64,000 nucleotides of DNA. Source: Molanna angustata. Taxonomy: Eukaryota; Arthropoda; Insecta; Trichoptera; Molannidae. This document shows positions 1-11,054 of this stretch, in pieces. The stretch spans positions 8,881,562 to 8,945,561 of the forward strand of contig OY754972.1 of assembly GCA_963576475.1 (NCBI GenBank). Reading direction: 5' to 3'. Both the position numbers and the translations under genes were made by a program. Below the pieces are notes generated by a model. It searched no databases. It was not told where the DNA came from and worked only from the letters and a program-made list of their open reading frames with translations. Within the stretch, counting starts at the first letter, position 1. Every line of letters starts with the position of its first letter.

Positions 1-505
1 CCAAATTTGTACTTCATGTTTTTCAAAAATATTTATTGTATTCATTCTATACTGTTAATATAAGTATTATATTGTGGATTCCAAATGACTGACCCTTGTT
101 CCAATTGACTTCTAACAATTGTGTTATACAGTAAGCTAAATGTTTTCATTTGTGTGAATGGTTTACATACTCTCATCAGGAATCCCAACATTTTATAAGC
201 TTTCAGTATAATGGTGTTTGTCAAATAAAAGTTTACTGTCCAGTTGTATGCCTAAGTCTCTACAGTCTGATTTCTTATCAATCATCTCCCTATTGATTTT
301 GTATGTGTATTGTATTGTAGGTACTCTTTTTCCTAGAGAATGTAATGGAGTGACATTTTTCTACATTTAGTAACAGCTTATTAGAGTCAAAATAAGAAGT
401 TAGTCTATCCAGGTAAAGTTGTAAGTCCTTAGTCAGTAATGTCTAACAGTTTTACAGATTTTCATATCATTCAGTTTTATAGATTATTATCTTATGTACT
501 TTAAA
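1..505 (-). pseudogene. Jockey-like non-LTR reverse transcriptase fragment
   Basis: Read on the minus strand, this stretch gives the part of a jockey/CR1-type reverse transcriptase that follows the catalytic YADD motif. Recognisable pieces in order are LYLDRLTSYFDSNKLLLNVE, KCHSITFSRK, DCRDLGIQLDSKLLFDKH and LLYNTIVRSQLEQGSVIWNP. The reading frame shifts at about 310-320 and again near 190-220, so no functional product is possible. The element runs off the left edge of the window. The same family appears at 2095-2250 and 21205-21492; positions 1-58 match 21430-21487 closely. RT family membership is clear, clade assignment less so. Confidence 0.8.
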
Positions 506-613
506 CAAACTTGGATGGTTTTGAATATGTACTGGTTGTATTAATTTGAATAATGTCATAGGCAAAAATGTAAATACTTATTTGTCAAAATATTATAAAA
601 ACAATATTGAACA

Positions 614-1319
614 CACATACATACCATCACGCCATGTCCCTCACGGGGTAGGCAGAGAGAACCGAAGGCCACATTTTTCTATCTTGACACACATTCATCG
701 CCTCATCAACATTCATACATCGTCTTATACATGTTCGTCTGTTGTTCAAGCTTCTTACATTTCCATATTTCAAAATAACGTTTACATGGTCGTGCCATCC
801 TTTTCTTGGGCGCCCGCGACCTCTTATTCCGTTCCTGTCAGCTTTGTATATTTTCTTCGTCAGGCGTTCTTCGTTCATTCTTCCCAAGTGGCAAAACCAT
901 CTCAATGTGTTAACTTTCATTCTGTTAATTACATCTTCCTTCATCTTACATTCTTTCCTTGTATCTTCATTCCGAACTCTGTCATACATCGTTCTGTTAC
1001 AAATTCTTCTAAGCGATCTCAATTCAACTGCATTTATTCTGCTTTCATGCGACTTCTGCCATGTCCAGGTCTTACTTGCATACGTCAAGGTTGGCACTAC
1101 GATTGCATTATGAATGGCAACTTTAGCGTCTCTTGATATGTTGCGATCATTCATAACTGGTCTAAGCGCTCCATTCACTCTGTTTTCTGCCATAACTCTT
1201 CTTATCAGGCCGTCCATTCCGTTGGAACATACTACCCTGATAGACATACTCGTCGACTTGTTCAAGCCATTCATTCTCTACTTTTATTTGAAACACTGTT
1301 CTGCTTTCACTCTTTTCTC
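614..1319 (-). pseudogene. 5'-truncated LINE, C-terminal reverse transcriptase fragment
   Basis: An open frame of about 215 codons (627-1274) encodes the C-terminal region of an insect endonuclease-reverse transcriptase. It has the typical pieces LTYASKTWTWQKSHESRINA, LRRICNRTMYDRVRNEDTRK, LRWFCHLGRMNEERLTKKIY and GRGRPRKGW, and ends shortly after VSAYPVRDMA. The catalytic RT core is missing, so the copy is dead although this stretch has no internal stop. The repeat TATTGAACA occurs at 605-613 and 1320-1328, a 9-base target duplication that fixes both ends. The 3' end carries a TATG-type simple tail. Relatives lie at 41025-41810 and 41860-42560. Confidence 0.85.
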
Positions 1320-1329
1320 TATTGAACAT

Positions 1330-2094
1330 ATGAGTAAATATAAGTTAACCCTGGAACGCCCAACATAATCTAGAACACTTGTATTACATACATAATATAT
1401 ACTACGAACAAATATCCATACAAACGTTCACCGTCATATAGACCTGCCCTATAATCTGCACCATATAAATCAACGCTTAAAGATGCCCTTATACATGCTA
1501 GAATATTTTGTAAGTTTATTGAATTTATTATATAAAGGAAAAATTGTAAAAAAATCAACCTTTTACCTAAGCACATAATGTGTAATTTTTCAATATAAAT
1601 GTTTTCATAATGTCATTATCAGTCAATACAAAGCTATCATGATTTGATCTACATTGCTATTAGATGATTAATCCAATAGACGCCCTACGATTGATTTTAA
1701 ATGTAATTTAGGGTATATAATATATGGAAAACAATGTATAATGTGCACCATATAAATCAACTAAACAATAAGTTATTGGTGTATATTTATTGATATAAAT
1801 TAATCATCTTGCTAAAAAAACATTTCAATATATATAGACATGCTTCTCAAGATTTTTTCACAATGAAATACATATTCGGTACATGTAAATAAATAAATTT
1901 GAAGTATTTCATAAGTGAACATGTACATACTTATTTGTCAAAATGTTCAAAGCATACATATGAGAGAGAACTAAATGTTTATAAATCAATTTAAAATCTC
2001 TTTAAATACAATATTTTCTGAATACTTACTCATATTTTTTACAACCATTCTTGTTCCATTACAAAGACCATCTCCTCGTAGAATTTTATTTAAA
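1330..2094. other. No recognisable feature
   Basis: A+T-rich sequence. The short open frame at 1370-1576 shows no family motif and looks like chance. Nothing recognised. Confidence 0.5.
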
Positions 2095-2250
2095 AAAAAT
2101 GACTGACTCATGCATAATAATTGTGTTATATAGTAAGCTGAATGTCAGGATCAAGTTGTAAGTCCTAACAGTCAGTAATGTCTATAACAGTTTTATAGAT
2201 TTTCATATCGTTCAGTTTTATAGATTATCTTATGTACTTTAAACAAAGTG
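2095..2250 (-). pseudogene. Short internally deleted jockey-like RT fragment
   Basis: The minus strand gives DMKIYKTVIDITDC, a stop, then DLQL, matching the segment just after the YADD motif in the family seen at 1-505. It then jumps directly to sequence matching about 100-190 of the window. It is therefore an internally deleted copy of the same element. The part 2150-2240 is nearly identical to 410-500. Confidence 0.6.
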
Positions 2251-2477
2251 ATTCACAAACTATGTATGCATTTGTTGGAACAGCTCGCTAGCACAATGTA
2301 TTATATTGTAGACCTCCCCAGATGCAGCTAGAATAAAATTGCATAGTTGTTACCGATTGACGATGGTTTGTTTAAAATATCTCTCATACCGCCAAAAATT
2401 GCAACTCGAGCTTCATCTATTTTGTTGACACCTTACATTTAAAGGGTGTCTCATACGTACCCCATAGAACACACTAA

Positions 2478-2624
2478 CTAACGTACCCTTACAACTTCAT
2501 CTGCATCATAAACATACAGACTATAATTTTTCAAATAGTATGGTCCGGTACCAGGCACGTCTGCAATCTGAACACCGAAGGATGCAAAAGCATTAGCACT
2601 ATTCTTCCGGATATATTGACAGTA
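2478..2624 (-). other. Exon-like open stretch, unknown
   Basis: On the minus strand 48 codons are open, beginning right after TTGTTAG (a possible 3' splice acceptor) and ending in TAG. The translation contains GVQIADVPGTGPYYLKNYSL, with unusually protein-like composition for this A+T-rich region. A second open piece with DEARVAIFGGMRDILNK lies at about 2334-2440 on the same strand. I do not recognise either. They could be terminal exons of a host gene or remains of a transposase. No start codon, upstream exon or poly-A signal could be tied to them. Confidence 0.2.
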
Positions 2625-2639
2625 CTAACAACTACTCTT

Positions 2640-3170
2640 CGCCTAGCATTTCGCAATGTTCGCCTACGATCTCGCTGTTCTGTCATATCTCACTCATCCA
2701 TCTCTTGATTTGTCGTGTTTTGGTAGCAGGCATCCACGGAGCATCCACTAAATACCTGCAACAAACAAAATAACACCAAATAATTAGATATGACGATGCG
2801 TCACGTCAAACGTCAAATGTCAATCCGTGAATCCGTCCATTGTCCATATCCTGTTAGTACAGAATGCTGCCAGTATTCAATTACGTATTCCGCAGATTTA
2901 TTAATAACGTTTGATAAAATTGATGTTTAAAATTCCTTTTTGAACAATAATATTGTCAATTGATATTTAAAATACATTTTAAACGATAATTTTGTACTTT
3001 TTCGATTCAATTTATTTTTTATATTGGAGAAATATTTAGAATGCGTAAAATAAAATTGGGTAAAATTATTTTACTGGCAATACGCGCACATGCTAAGCGG
3101 CCACGACCACGTACAGATTGTGGAGGGAGACGTATTCAATATAATAGATTTTTACATTAGGAATATTGCG
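2640..3170. other. No recognisable feature
   Basis: A+T-rich sequence without recognisable coding or repeat structure by eye. Confidence 0.4.
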
Positions 3171-3175
3171 TGAAA

Positions 3176-3250
3176 TTTTTGAAATATGAATTTGTTTAAT
3201 CCTTTTTGAAATATGAATTTGTTTAAATTTTTGAAATATGAATTTGTTTA
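3176..3250 (+). repeat. Short tandem repeat, 25-27 base unit, 3 copies
   Basis: The string GAAATATGAATTTGTTTAA occurs at 3181, 3208 and 3233, joined by short T-rich linkers. It ends directly against the palindromic element at 3248. Confidence 0.8.
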
Positions 3251-3356
3251 ATTGCCGTCATGACGGGTATAGCCGTCATGACGGCAATACCCGTCATTAC
3301 TTGAATAAGAGATTCGATTTAGACTGCTATAGCCGTCATAACCGTCAATGTGTTAA
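3248..3356. mobile_element. Palindromic MITE bounded by TTAA, piggyBac-like
   Basis: TTAA occurs at 3248-3251 and 3353-3356. Reading inward from each side gives related ends built around TGACGG and TATAGC. Inside, a perfect 16-base inverted repeat (3251-3266 with 3273-3288) has a 6-base loop. Insertion at TTAA is the hallmark of piggyBac-type elements. The short length and palindromic body suggest a tiny non-autonomous copy or a remnant. Assignment rests on TTAA plus these imperfect ends only. Confidence 0.4.
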
Positions 3357-3359
3357 AAA

Positions 3360-3875
3360 ATATGTATGATTTTTTTTTATATACGGTATGTATGTTTTTA
3401 CTGTATACACGTAGGCATTCGTAATCGTATTCCATTGTTCCATTATTTATCTGTCAACCAAGATCATTTTGATGTTTGGAGTACGCAAAAAATTCACTGT
3501 ATTCCATTTTCAATCCCAGTTTAACCCAATGACAGTGAGTGAGAGAAGGGTTTATTTTAATTTTTGAACAACAGTTGGATGCATTTATGACCATCTTTGT
3601 ATCAGGTAAGTAATATCAGAATGGTATGATGTTATTATGTGTATAGCGTATGTTATAGTGTTCAGTTCACGCCGCACCTAATCACGTTCTCCAACTCCCT
3701 CTTTTCATATTGTTCTTGTTTTAATCTCTCCCATATTAGCATAATATCGTGCCAGGAATATCATACACCAACTTGTGGGGAACATTCCCGTTTTGGTGTG
3801 ACCACACTTTCCATATCAAGCTGTGGAACTAAAAATATGTATTTTGTTTATCGATTTACTCATTGACATATTGAA
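3360..3875. other. No recognisable feature
   Basis: The open frame at 3639-3866 is short and shows no domain. Nothing else recognised. Confidence 0.4.
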
Positions 3876-4045
3876 CAGTTTTTTTAAAGAATGAATACGT
3901 CCTTGAAACAAGTACATATACATCCTCATACATTTCCTAAATGAATTATAAATGCTTGTACTATAGGTGAACGAAATCGGTCGTGGCAGGATTCGAACTT
4001 GCGACCACTGGATTACTAATCCAGCGCGCTAACCGCTCCACTCCA
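3876..4045 (-). mobile_element. SINE family A (tRNA-Thr-like head)
   Basis: On the minus strand a tRNA-like head (A box GGTTAGCGCG, anticodon-loop-like TTAGTAA, B box GTTCGAATCCTGCC) is followed by a shared body containing TTCACCTATAGTACAAGC and a tail ending in A-rich sequence. The same head-body order recurs at 13985, 21569, 33741, 35278 and 46375, which marks it as a dispersed SINE and not a tRNA gene. Confidence 0.85.
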
Positions 4046-4454
4046 TGTATAATGTATATGTCATCATTGGTGTTAAGTATGCCTTGTAAATTCTCATTTT
4101 GCTCTGTATGGCCATATCTTCATTTTTTCAGATAGTGGGTTATATGTAGATACTAATATTTGATAATCATATTTCATTCATTCACACCATCGTGGCATAA
4201 TGGTCTTTTCTCAATTTGACATGTTTCTTTGGTTATTTTTATATTGTTTTTAGTTTGAAATTGTATATTTTTTGTGATTTGTTTTCTAAATTTTTATTAA
4301 GTACCTAGGTATTTGAAATATGTATCCCCCAATATTGGGTTACTAGCGAAAGGTATGCGGGTGTGCAGGCTGCATGCATCCCCACTCACCACAAGGCAAC
4401 ATTCAACGTGAAATGATGACCAGTGGTAATTTCGATTAATTTAATTTCGAACCG
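4046..4454. other. No recognisable feature
   Basis: No gene recognised. 4325-4390 weakly resembles 56045-56090 (shared GGGTTAC/CAGCGA and GTGTGC words). Confidence 0.3.
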
Positions 4455-4860
4455 AGTCTTCTTCTTCTTTTTTTTTCTTCTTTGTGCCATTTCAGGCATT
4501 ACTACTGAGAAAACATCTCTATCTGCCACAGCCCGGAACAATTCGTCGACGTCTCTGATGCCGGTCCACTCACGAATGTTGCGGAGCCATATCTGATAAA
4601 CCATGAAACTATGGAACCATCTCTTCCTATTCCTTGGTGTCCCTCTAGTTTGCTCTTCATAATCAGTTGAAGCAGCCTATATATCTTTCGCTTCGCAAAA
4701 CATATTTCAAATATATTACCTATATCTTACGTCATTAAACTGTGTCGACTTATGGTCCAGGTTTCAACTCCATATATAAGTATGGATCTGTAACTGTGCT
4801 CTTGGATAAAAACTGCGTTTTTTATTTCCTCGTTAATTCCAGAAGATGTATGAAGATTAA
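4455..4860 (-). pseudogene. 5'-truncated LINE fragment with (GAA)n tail
   Basis: Minus-strand translation gives the RT C-terminal pieces LIYGVETWTISRHS, then across frame changes ICFAKRKIYRLLQLIMKSKL and WLRNIREWTGIRDVDELFRA. The last piece matches the conserved tail of RTE-like proteins (reverse-transcribed strand with a tryptophan-rich linker). The 3' end is a run of GAA/AAG on the minus strand (4458-4482). Several frameshifts make it non-functional. Similar (GAA)n-tailed fragments lie at 39555-39951, 39995-40509, 56427-56859 and 59718-60154. Confidence 0.75.
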
Positions 4861-5040
4861 CGAACTATAGCCCATCGCCGTACGTACAAAGCAATCGACC
4901 AACCATTCATGAGTCAATCGTTCAACTGAAGGTAGATGTTTAAATAATAAATCTTCTACACGCACATATAAATAATCCTTTTACAAAACCGATAAACATA
5001 CCTATACCGCCAAATAATTGGTGACCCCAACGTGATTTAT
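4861..5040 (+). mobile_element. Possible LTR relic with primer-binding site
   Basis: TGGTGACCCC at 5019-5028 is complementary to a tRNA 3' end of the form GGGGTCACCA. TGG-starting sites like this follow the 5' LTR of Ty3/gypsy- or BEL-type retrotransposons. Just upstream, TAGATGTTTAAATAATA and a nearby ATCTT..ACACGC block resemble 57690-57735, suggesting a shared LTR. No gag or pol reading frame follows. It is read as a solo or eroded LTR, on moderate evidence. Confidence 0.4.
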
Positions 5041-5079
5041 ACATATTTTTTGTGCACATTTTAGTGATGTAAAACTTAC

Positions 5080-5124
5080 TTTTTTGTTACAAGATCACAG
5101 ATTTTTTTTGTTACAAGATCACAG
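5080..5124 (+). repeat. Two-copy direct repeat
   Basis: TTTTTGTTACAAGATCACAG occurs twice in succession, separated by a short T run. Confidence 0.8.
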
Positions 5125-5129
5125 TTTTT

Positions 5130-7260
5130 TTTTCAATCATAGTTACAAATTGTTATGTAGCATTTCACAAGGCGCTGCTTTTTTCAAGGTTTATTTTTCT
5201 TTGATTGTTCCAATATTTCCTCAAAGGATGGTCGCTCCATAGTTTTGTCTGACATAAGCGACGAACATATGTAACTTTTATATAGTTTTAATGGGCGAGC
5301 TTTAGCGGTATGAAGTTCGTGCGATACTGTTCATTGTTAACGACACGATCTGTTATGAAAACTCAGCTTTGCTAAATATTCCCTTAAAGTTGAAATGGCT
5401 TAGTTGGACCGACTGCAATACCTATTAGAGCTCACCAAGCGAAAGAATGCGGGTTACTTCACCTCGCAGAAACCAATTTCAGTAGGGTTATGCACTGAAT
5501 TGAATCAACCAATAAAATCAGATGACGTTCGACGTTGTGTAGCGTATTATGTGTCACTTTAGCCCCGACCACACATTTGAAAACACGCTGTTAAAAACTG
5601 TCTACGGGATTCTCTGACATGTCGAGCTCTTCCTATCCGTCCACTACCCACTTTCTAGTTATGGCCTTAGCCTTTATCTTTTATGCAAATGTATTCGACA
5701 TTTGTTCTTACACACCTTCCGTTTATACTGTTAAAATTCATAGAAGCCAACGATTCAGGTGTTATTACAATACTACTTATGACGTTATTTTCGACAAAAA
5801 TTACGAAATTTAATTTTTTCTATGATCTTCTGCACGTTATGTTTACCTGGTAGATGGAAGTTATTTAGTAGGTAAGTAGTTCTGTTATTTTACACATTAT
5901 TCTCTAGATAAGCCCCTGATATTAGACCCGTATTTATTAGACCGCGTATTTCGCATTATTTGATTCAATGAAACATATTTCATAGTCTATGCTCTCCTGA
6001 TACCTTTGAATTTGAATTTTGCTAACGATGCGTCATCGGCAGCATTACCTACGCGAATTACACCGCTTGTAATTATATTATGTTCTACCTCTTGGTACTC
6101 TATGTGCGACTGATACATTTACTGTTGATTTTATCAGCGTTTCACGGACAAACAAACTGACATAGGAAGTTATGTTATTGAATTCATTGCTTGACAATGT
6201 TGCATATTAAATTGTCATTAGTGATTATAAATTCCGTTCAATCCGTGTGATTCTATTCATGAAGTAGGTATAATATTTTGAATGAAAGAACGATTTTGAA
6301 TAAGAGTTTTTCAATAGCTATCGTAAATTTCGTTCAAAGTAATAAACAAATTGTTCAATCTATTTGATTCTATGTATTCATGAAATATTACATAAATATT
6401 ATTATCATTGGAACTATTAAAGACCAGCTTCTGTTTATGTTGTTCAAAGTCATACAGGCAATAGTTTCAAGTATTTCAATATTTATTGCTGGACAATGTT
6501 GCATATCAGCTTATAATTAGTGATAATGAATGCCGTTCAAGGTAATAAACGAATCGTTCAATCAATATGATTCGGTTCATTACATAATAATGTATCATTG
6601 GAACGATTTTGAACTCTCTTTTTATAGGAAGCGAACTGTATTTTATGTTTCTTTACATCAAAATATGATATTTCTTCGAAAACAACAAATTCTACAGGCA
6701 TCTAATAAGCTGACACATTATAAGAATTATGAATGAATCAATAAATTCAGTGAAAAACTATATCTCCACAGGAAATCGAATCCGAGACCACAGGCTCAGA
6801 AGTCAAATAAATTTACTAATGCAACAAAGGTCAACAATAGAAATCTCTTGAAATAATATAAATAATTGTTGTGGTTATAGAGAAATCACAAAGAAAATAT
6901 GTTCAAGATTATTTCATTGTTAAAATTGTGGTATAATATTTTGATATGATTAATGATGAAAGCAATTAATGTGGAGCGTGACGAAAAAATCTATACTTGA
7001 AAATCATATTATGGATTTCTCGGTGGTCTAGTGGACATATGTAGATAGAACAAGTCTTGATGAAATAAAGATATTATTTAAAATTTTACAAAATATTTAA
7101 ATATTTCAACAACTATCTACGTTTTAAAACAACTAGTTGCATTCAACTTCCAAATGTCGATGCCGATAGTAAGTATGTATGTATAGGTGGATAATTTATA
7201 CCAAAATATAAACCCTGAAAACCAAATTATTGTATAGATATAAATTTTTGTTTATATACA
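5130..7260. other. Gene-free A+T-rich stretch
   Basis: The frames at 5619-5813 and 6530-6736 carry no recognisable motif. A degenerate duplication is visible: blocks around 6190-6310 and 6490-6610 share ACAATGTTGCATAT, TTCAATC and ATTGGAACGATTTTGAA-type words. Nothing else recognised. Confidence 0.4.
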
Positions 7261-7264
7261 AAAC

Positions 7265-7480
7265 ATGTATGTCAAGTTAGGATAGTGAGGAGGTTAGTCC
7301 TTTTTTTCTATACCGAATATGTAAACAGCTTGATGGTATGATATTGTGTTTACTACCATACAAATTGTATGAAACGATGTCGTCACTAAATTCAATTTTA
7401 AATATGTACAATTGTAAAAAATGTTTGAGATGTATCTACTACTATAATGTCTGTACTTTTATAGAAAATTAAATTATCTA
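7265..7480 (+). repeat. Dispersed repeat family J, copy 1
   Basis: Shares GAAACGATGTCGTCACTAAA and flanking blocks in the same order with 50990-51245. Family unknown; no coding potential seen. Confidence 0.7.
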
Positions 7481-7674
7481 GTTTCCAACCATTGCTATTT
7501 TTTTATAAGCAGCAGAATAAATACACAATGATGTATTACCATTCCTCTTTTACGTACAACTGCATCACAACATTTTTATAAGTATAAAGGTACTAAATGG
7601 TTTCATGAACTCTCGTTGTCTTGAATTTCTTTAAAAATCATTAAGAATAAAATTAAACAATTTCACTGATCATG

Positions 7675-7795
7675 TATATCCTGGGTTCGATTTCCAGGAG
7701 AGGGAAATTTATTTCTCACGCAAATATTGCTTCTCTGGACTGGAAACACTGGTTAGTTGGAAGAAATTACAATTAGCAAGTGAACTTTAATATTC
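7675..7795 (+). mobile_element. SINE family C
   Basis: The B-box-like CCTGGGTTCGATTTCCAGG is followed by a body with TTTATTTCTCACGC, CACTGGTTAGTTGGAAG and AATTGCCATATGGC-type words. The body recurs at 16070-16215 (minus) and 19435-19550 (plus). The tRNA-like head followed by a constant body supports a SINE. Confidence 0.65.
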
Positions 7796-7884
7796 TTTCT
7801 TTCTTATCGTATTTGCAATATGGTAAAAAAAATCATGAGATAACTTTATTTATTTACTAATTTAACACTTTATTGTACATAACT

Positions 7885-7942
7885 TATTTGCCGGTACATA
7901 TGGCGGACTTATTGCCTAGTGGCAATTTTTCCAGACAACCAT
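7885..7942 (-). mobile_element. SINE family C fragment
   Basis: TTATTGCCTAGTGGCAATTT with a following CCAGACAACC-like block matches the 3' half of SINE C in reverse orientation. It is cut at 7943 by the GC-rich insertion. Confidence 0.45.
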
Positions 7943-7956
7943 CCTTCTTATGGATA

Positions 7957-8482
7957 TCGAGGGAGATCGCGATCCACTTCCACGCCGGCGACGCTATAGA
8001 GCCCATTGGCCCTGTTCGCCACCGGACGCAGCCGCAACATCGGACAAACACAAAATATCCACCATCCATCGGGTTCAACCACTGCCCCCGAGAATCCAAC
8101 CACACACGTCAGGGCCTCCGATTGGTCTCGAAATCGGCCGCTAAGAACACTCCGTTTCAAGTCGGAGGGGCTTGTACCCCGACCCCTCGGTCCTCGTGTT
8201 GGCGTCCGAAGGTTCCGCGGGCTAACACCGGGGGCATCCGACGCAATCATCACCTGTCAGATTTGACGTCTAGTTGTCAACACAGGATGTCTGACCCGAC
8301 GTCTGCGCCGGCGGTGTGCCCGAACCACACAACAACATTCGCCACAGTTTGACGAGTAACTGCCGAGCGAGACTAGAGGCGTCCGTCCTGCTCTTCTCTA
8401 AGTACAGAATTGACGAGGGCACAACAGCGTCGGCCGCCCACCCCCGCCTTTACTGCCTAGGCCCTTAGAGCCGCAACCTAGG
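7957..8482. mobile_element. GC-rich insertion with 14-base flanking repeats
   Basis: A 526-base block far richer in G+C and CpG than anything else in the window, bounded by CCTTCTTATGGATA at 7943-7956 and 8483-8496 (a third partial copy follows at 8502-8514). The flanking repeats look like a target-site duplication. Open frames run through it on both strands (7873-8352 +, 7948-8253 -) as expected of GC-rich DNA, but none shows a recognisable domain. There is no inverted repeat or poly-A tail. It could be a truncated retroposon, a fragment of a 5' UTR of a GC-rich LINE, or transferred DNA. The family is not recognised. Confidence 0.6.
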
Positions 8483-8554
8483 CCTTCTTATGGATAAATA
8501 ACTTCTTATGGATAAATGTATAACTTTGTTTTTTGAATTGTTTTTACATTCTTG

Positions 8555-8620
8555 TTTATATCATCATTATCATCATCATCAGCTACACATCCCAAGGTGG
8601 GATCTGGCTTTTAAAAGAAG
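8555..8620 (-). mobile_element. LINE 3'-end remnant with (GAT)n tail
   Basis: ATCATTATCATCATCATCAG followed by CCCAAGGTGGGATCTGG mirrors the 3' ends at 33018-33080 and 58955-59000, where the same CAT-repeat plus TGGGTGGGCCTTGG words end an RT fragment. Confidence 0.4.
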
Positions 8621-9439
8621 TTCTAAGTTATAACCTAACTTACCTAACAATTTTTTTTAACCTAATCTGTTTTTACTTTTTCCTAGTCCTTATATGTATA
8701 TTATTTATGTGTTTTCATACACATGTCCAATCCTTTAGAATTCAATATTTTATGAATTATTTAATAAATATACAATATTTTTTAGAAATATAGCTATATT
8801 TCCATAACAATGTTAGAAATAAGCTCCCCTTTTTTAACACGAGATTTCGTCACAATTAAATAGGGTGAATTAAAATGAAATGTGTATTATGGAACTTATA
8901 CACCTAATTAATTAAAACGTGTATGTAAATTGTGATATATTCGTTAAATAAATTTAAAAAAATGTATTTTTAATACAACGCCCTGTAAAAAGGCGTTATG
9001 ATTCCGTTACTTAAGACTATCGTGTTAAAATGTCACAATTTCGTGTAGGTGGGTGGCGTGGAGAGTCAAAAAGTCATTAATTTTGATAAATTAAATTTAC
9101 AAAGAATGAATCGTTAATGAAATAGCTGAACCCATAATACATATCGAGCCACGCTGCACACCCTTCTACCAAAGCACACATAATCATCATTGTATGAATG
9201 TACCTGTATATGAATATAATTGGATGTCCTAATGGCCGGCTATTTCTCGACTATTGGACCCATACATCAAAAATGTTTCAATGTTGATTTGTGATTTATG
9301 TTAGTCACTTTTAATATTATTGAATATCGTATATCGTCAGTCAGATAGTCTCTTGACCTGACACACGATAGTTTAGTGATGTGAAAGACTGATTTTGGTC
9401 TAATTATTTTGGTCGCAATTTTATAAAGACTTATTTACT
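8621..9439. other. No recognisable feature
   Basis: A+T-rich sequence; only a small hairpin (AACGCC with GGCGTT near 8980-9000) was noticed. Confidence 0.4.
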
Positions 9440-9800
9440 GAACGTGTCCGGAAATACGTATAGGTCCTTTCCACTTCAATGCGTTGCAGCAGCAATTGCC
9501 ATGTCATTTGCCACAACCAAGTCTTCCTCGTTACATCCCTGTACCACGTTTCGGCAGACAAGAAGATGCTTATCATCTTGGACCTCACCGTAATCGCAAG
9601 ATACATCTTCTTCTCGTCCTATACAAGTCCCCACATGCAAATACAAGTTCTTTTTACACCTTGTGACACCTACACGGAGTTTATTCAGTGTCTTCCATGT
9701 GCGGTAGGGTAGATGGTGTCCCTGACCCAAAGTCTCCGACAGCTTGTTTCGACCACAGGCGGTTTCTTAGTATGTGCATAAGTGCACTGCACTGCTTACT
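9440..9800 (-). pseudogene. LINE C-terminal fragment with zinc-knuckle-like tail
   Basis: The minus strand encodes RTWKTLNKLRVGVTRCKKN, SCDYGEVQDDKHLLVC and CNEEDLVVANDMAIAAATHW. This is the usual C-terminal block of some non-LTR proteins, in which a CDCG..H..C motif follows a TWxxLNRLR segment. Here the second residue pair is CDY, not CDC. An upstream part, RNRLWSKQAVGDFGSG, is in another frame, so at least one frameshift is present near 9715. The copy is not functional. Confidence 0.75.
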
Positions 9801-10990
9801 AAAATAAAAAAGAAATATCCCTAGAAATTTATCAAAACACTTGTAAACATACATTTCAATAATAATATGTATGTAGTAAATTTCCTGTAGGTACATGGTG
9901 AATGCGCGGTGTAGTCGTGACTCGTGAGTATACTGTAGTACGAAATATATTTCGCGCATGCGCATTAAGGATTATGTGCACTTTCAATAATGCCCGTAAA
10001 TAAATGTGAGACCTCATACAAATTCTATATTTTGTTCAAAATCGTCGGTGTTATAATGCCTCATTGGTCTACATATGCGTTAGAAAGAGATGTAATCATT
10101 CAGTTGTCGTGCACTGCCCGATCTGCCCCGCACATGCGCATTGAAGACATATTCTGTCCATAATAAGAGTTACCAAAAACATGCGTAAAAACGACCTTTT
10201 AGATTTGATTAGTAAAGATTATTTTACATTTACTGACGTATAATGTTATACAACGTATAATGTTATACAACAACATTCAAGTTTGACTGTTTGACCGGTT
10301 GTCCACACAGAACACAAAGTGTCATTCATCGATTTATCTGTTTTTTAAACAAAACATCTTTCTAGAGTGAATAAAGATATGAAATAATATCGACTGAACT
10401 GCGTGTTCTTTATTCTCGTGGTATTTTTTCAACGTCGATGGAGTGATAACAATTTAAAAACTATTTGAAATACCTACGATCCAGTCTTATAGTAAATTAT
10501 CATACAATTATTTGTACAATCTCAATGACAACTGAGGAGTGCCATCGGTGATTTTCTACGCATTTTTTCTAATATTTTTGAGGATAATACATTATTATAT
10601 TCTTATTATAACAGAAGACTGTCTCATTGCTTTATCAATGGTGTCCAAAAACAAATCCATATTTAAAACAATCGTGTAATCGAAGTGTTTATACAAATGA
10701 AAGTGTCGAAAGTTTTTTTTTCATTTGCATCTAGATATACCCAGTGTGAGTACCTACCTAGCATTTAATGAAACTTTAATTTATAAGAAATATCCATTTT
10801 TTATACAAATAACAAATGTTTTTATATATTTTTTTATTGTGATGTATTTGGCCAAACGATATGAAAATCTTAATTAAAATTAACTTATAAAATCTTACTG
10901 TAGTAATTTATTTGTAATACAAAAATTTTGAATTTCTCGCTTGTGTATTTAATTTTTATTAATCCCTTTGTACATAATATATGCAAATTT
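9801..10990. other. Gene-free A+T-rich stretch
   Basis: GTATAATGTTATACAAC occurs twice in succession at about 10240-10270 and is itself nearly palindromic. No gene or family recognised otherwise. Confidence 0.4.
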
Positions 10991-10999
10991 ATTACACAC

Positions 11000-11042
11000 T
11001 CGTAGGCTTATTGCCATTAGGCAATTCATTCCAATCAACTTA
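11000..11042 (-). mobile_element. SINE family C fragment
   Basis: TTATTGCCATTAGGCAATTC and CCAATCAACTTA match the 3' part of SINE C in reverse. Confidence 0.4.
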
Positions 11043-11054
11043 TAGAGTTATATA

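Noticed and set aside
546..1136. 196-codon plus-strand frame
   Set aside because: Shadow of the reverse-transcriptase fragment on the opposite strand.
7873..8352. 159-codon frame and overlapping frames on both strands
   Set aside because: GC-rich DNA lacks stop codons by chance. Several overlapping frames are open at once and none has a recognisable domain.
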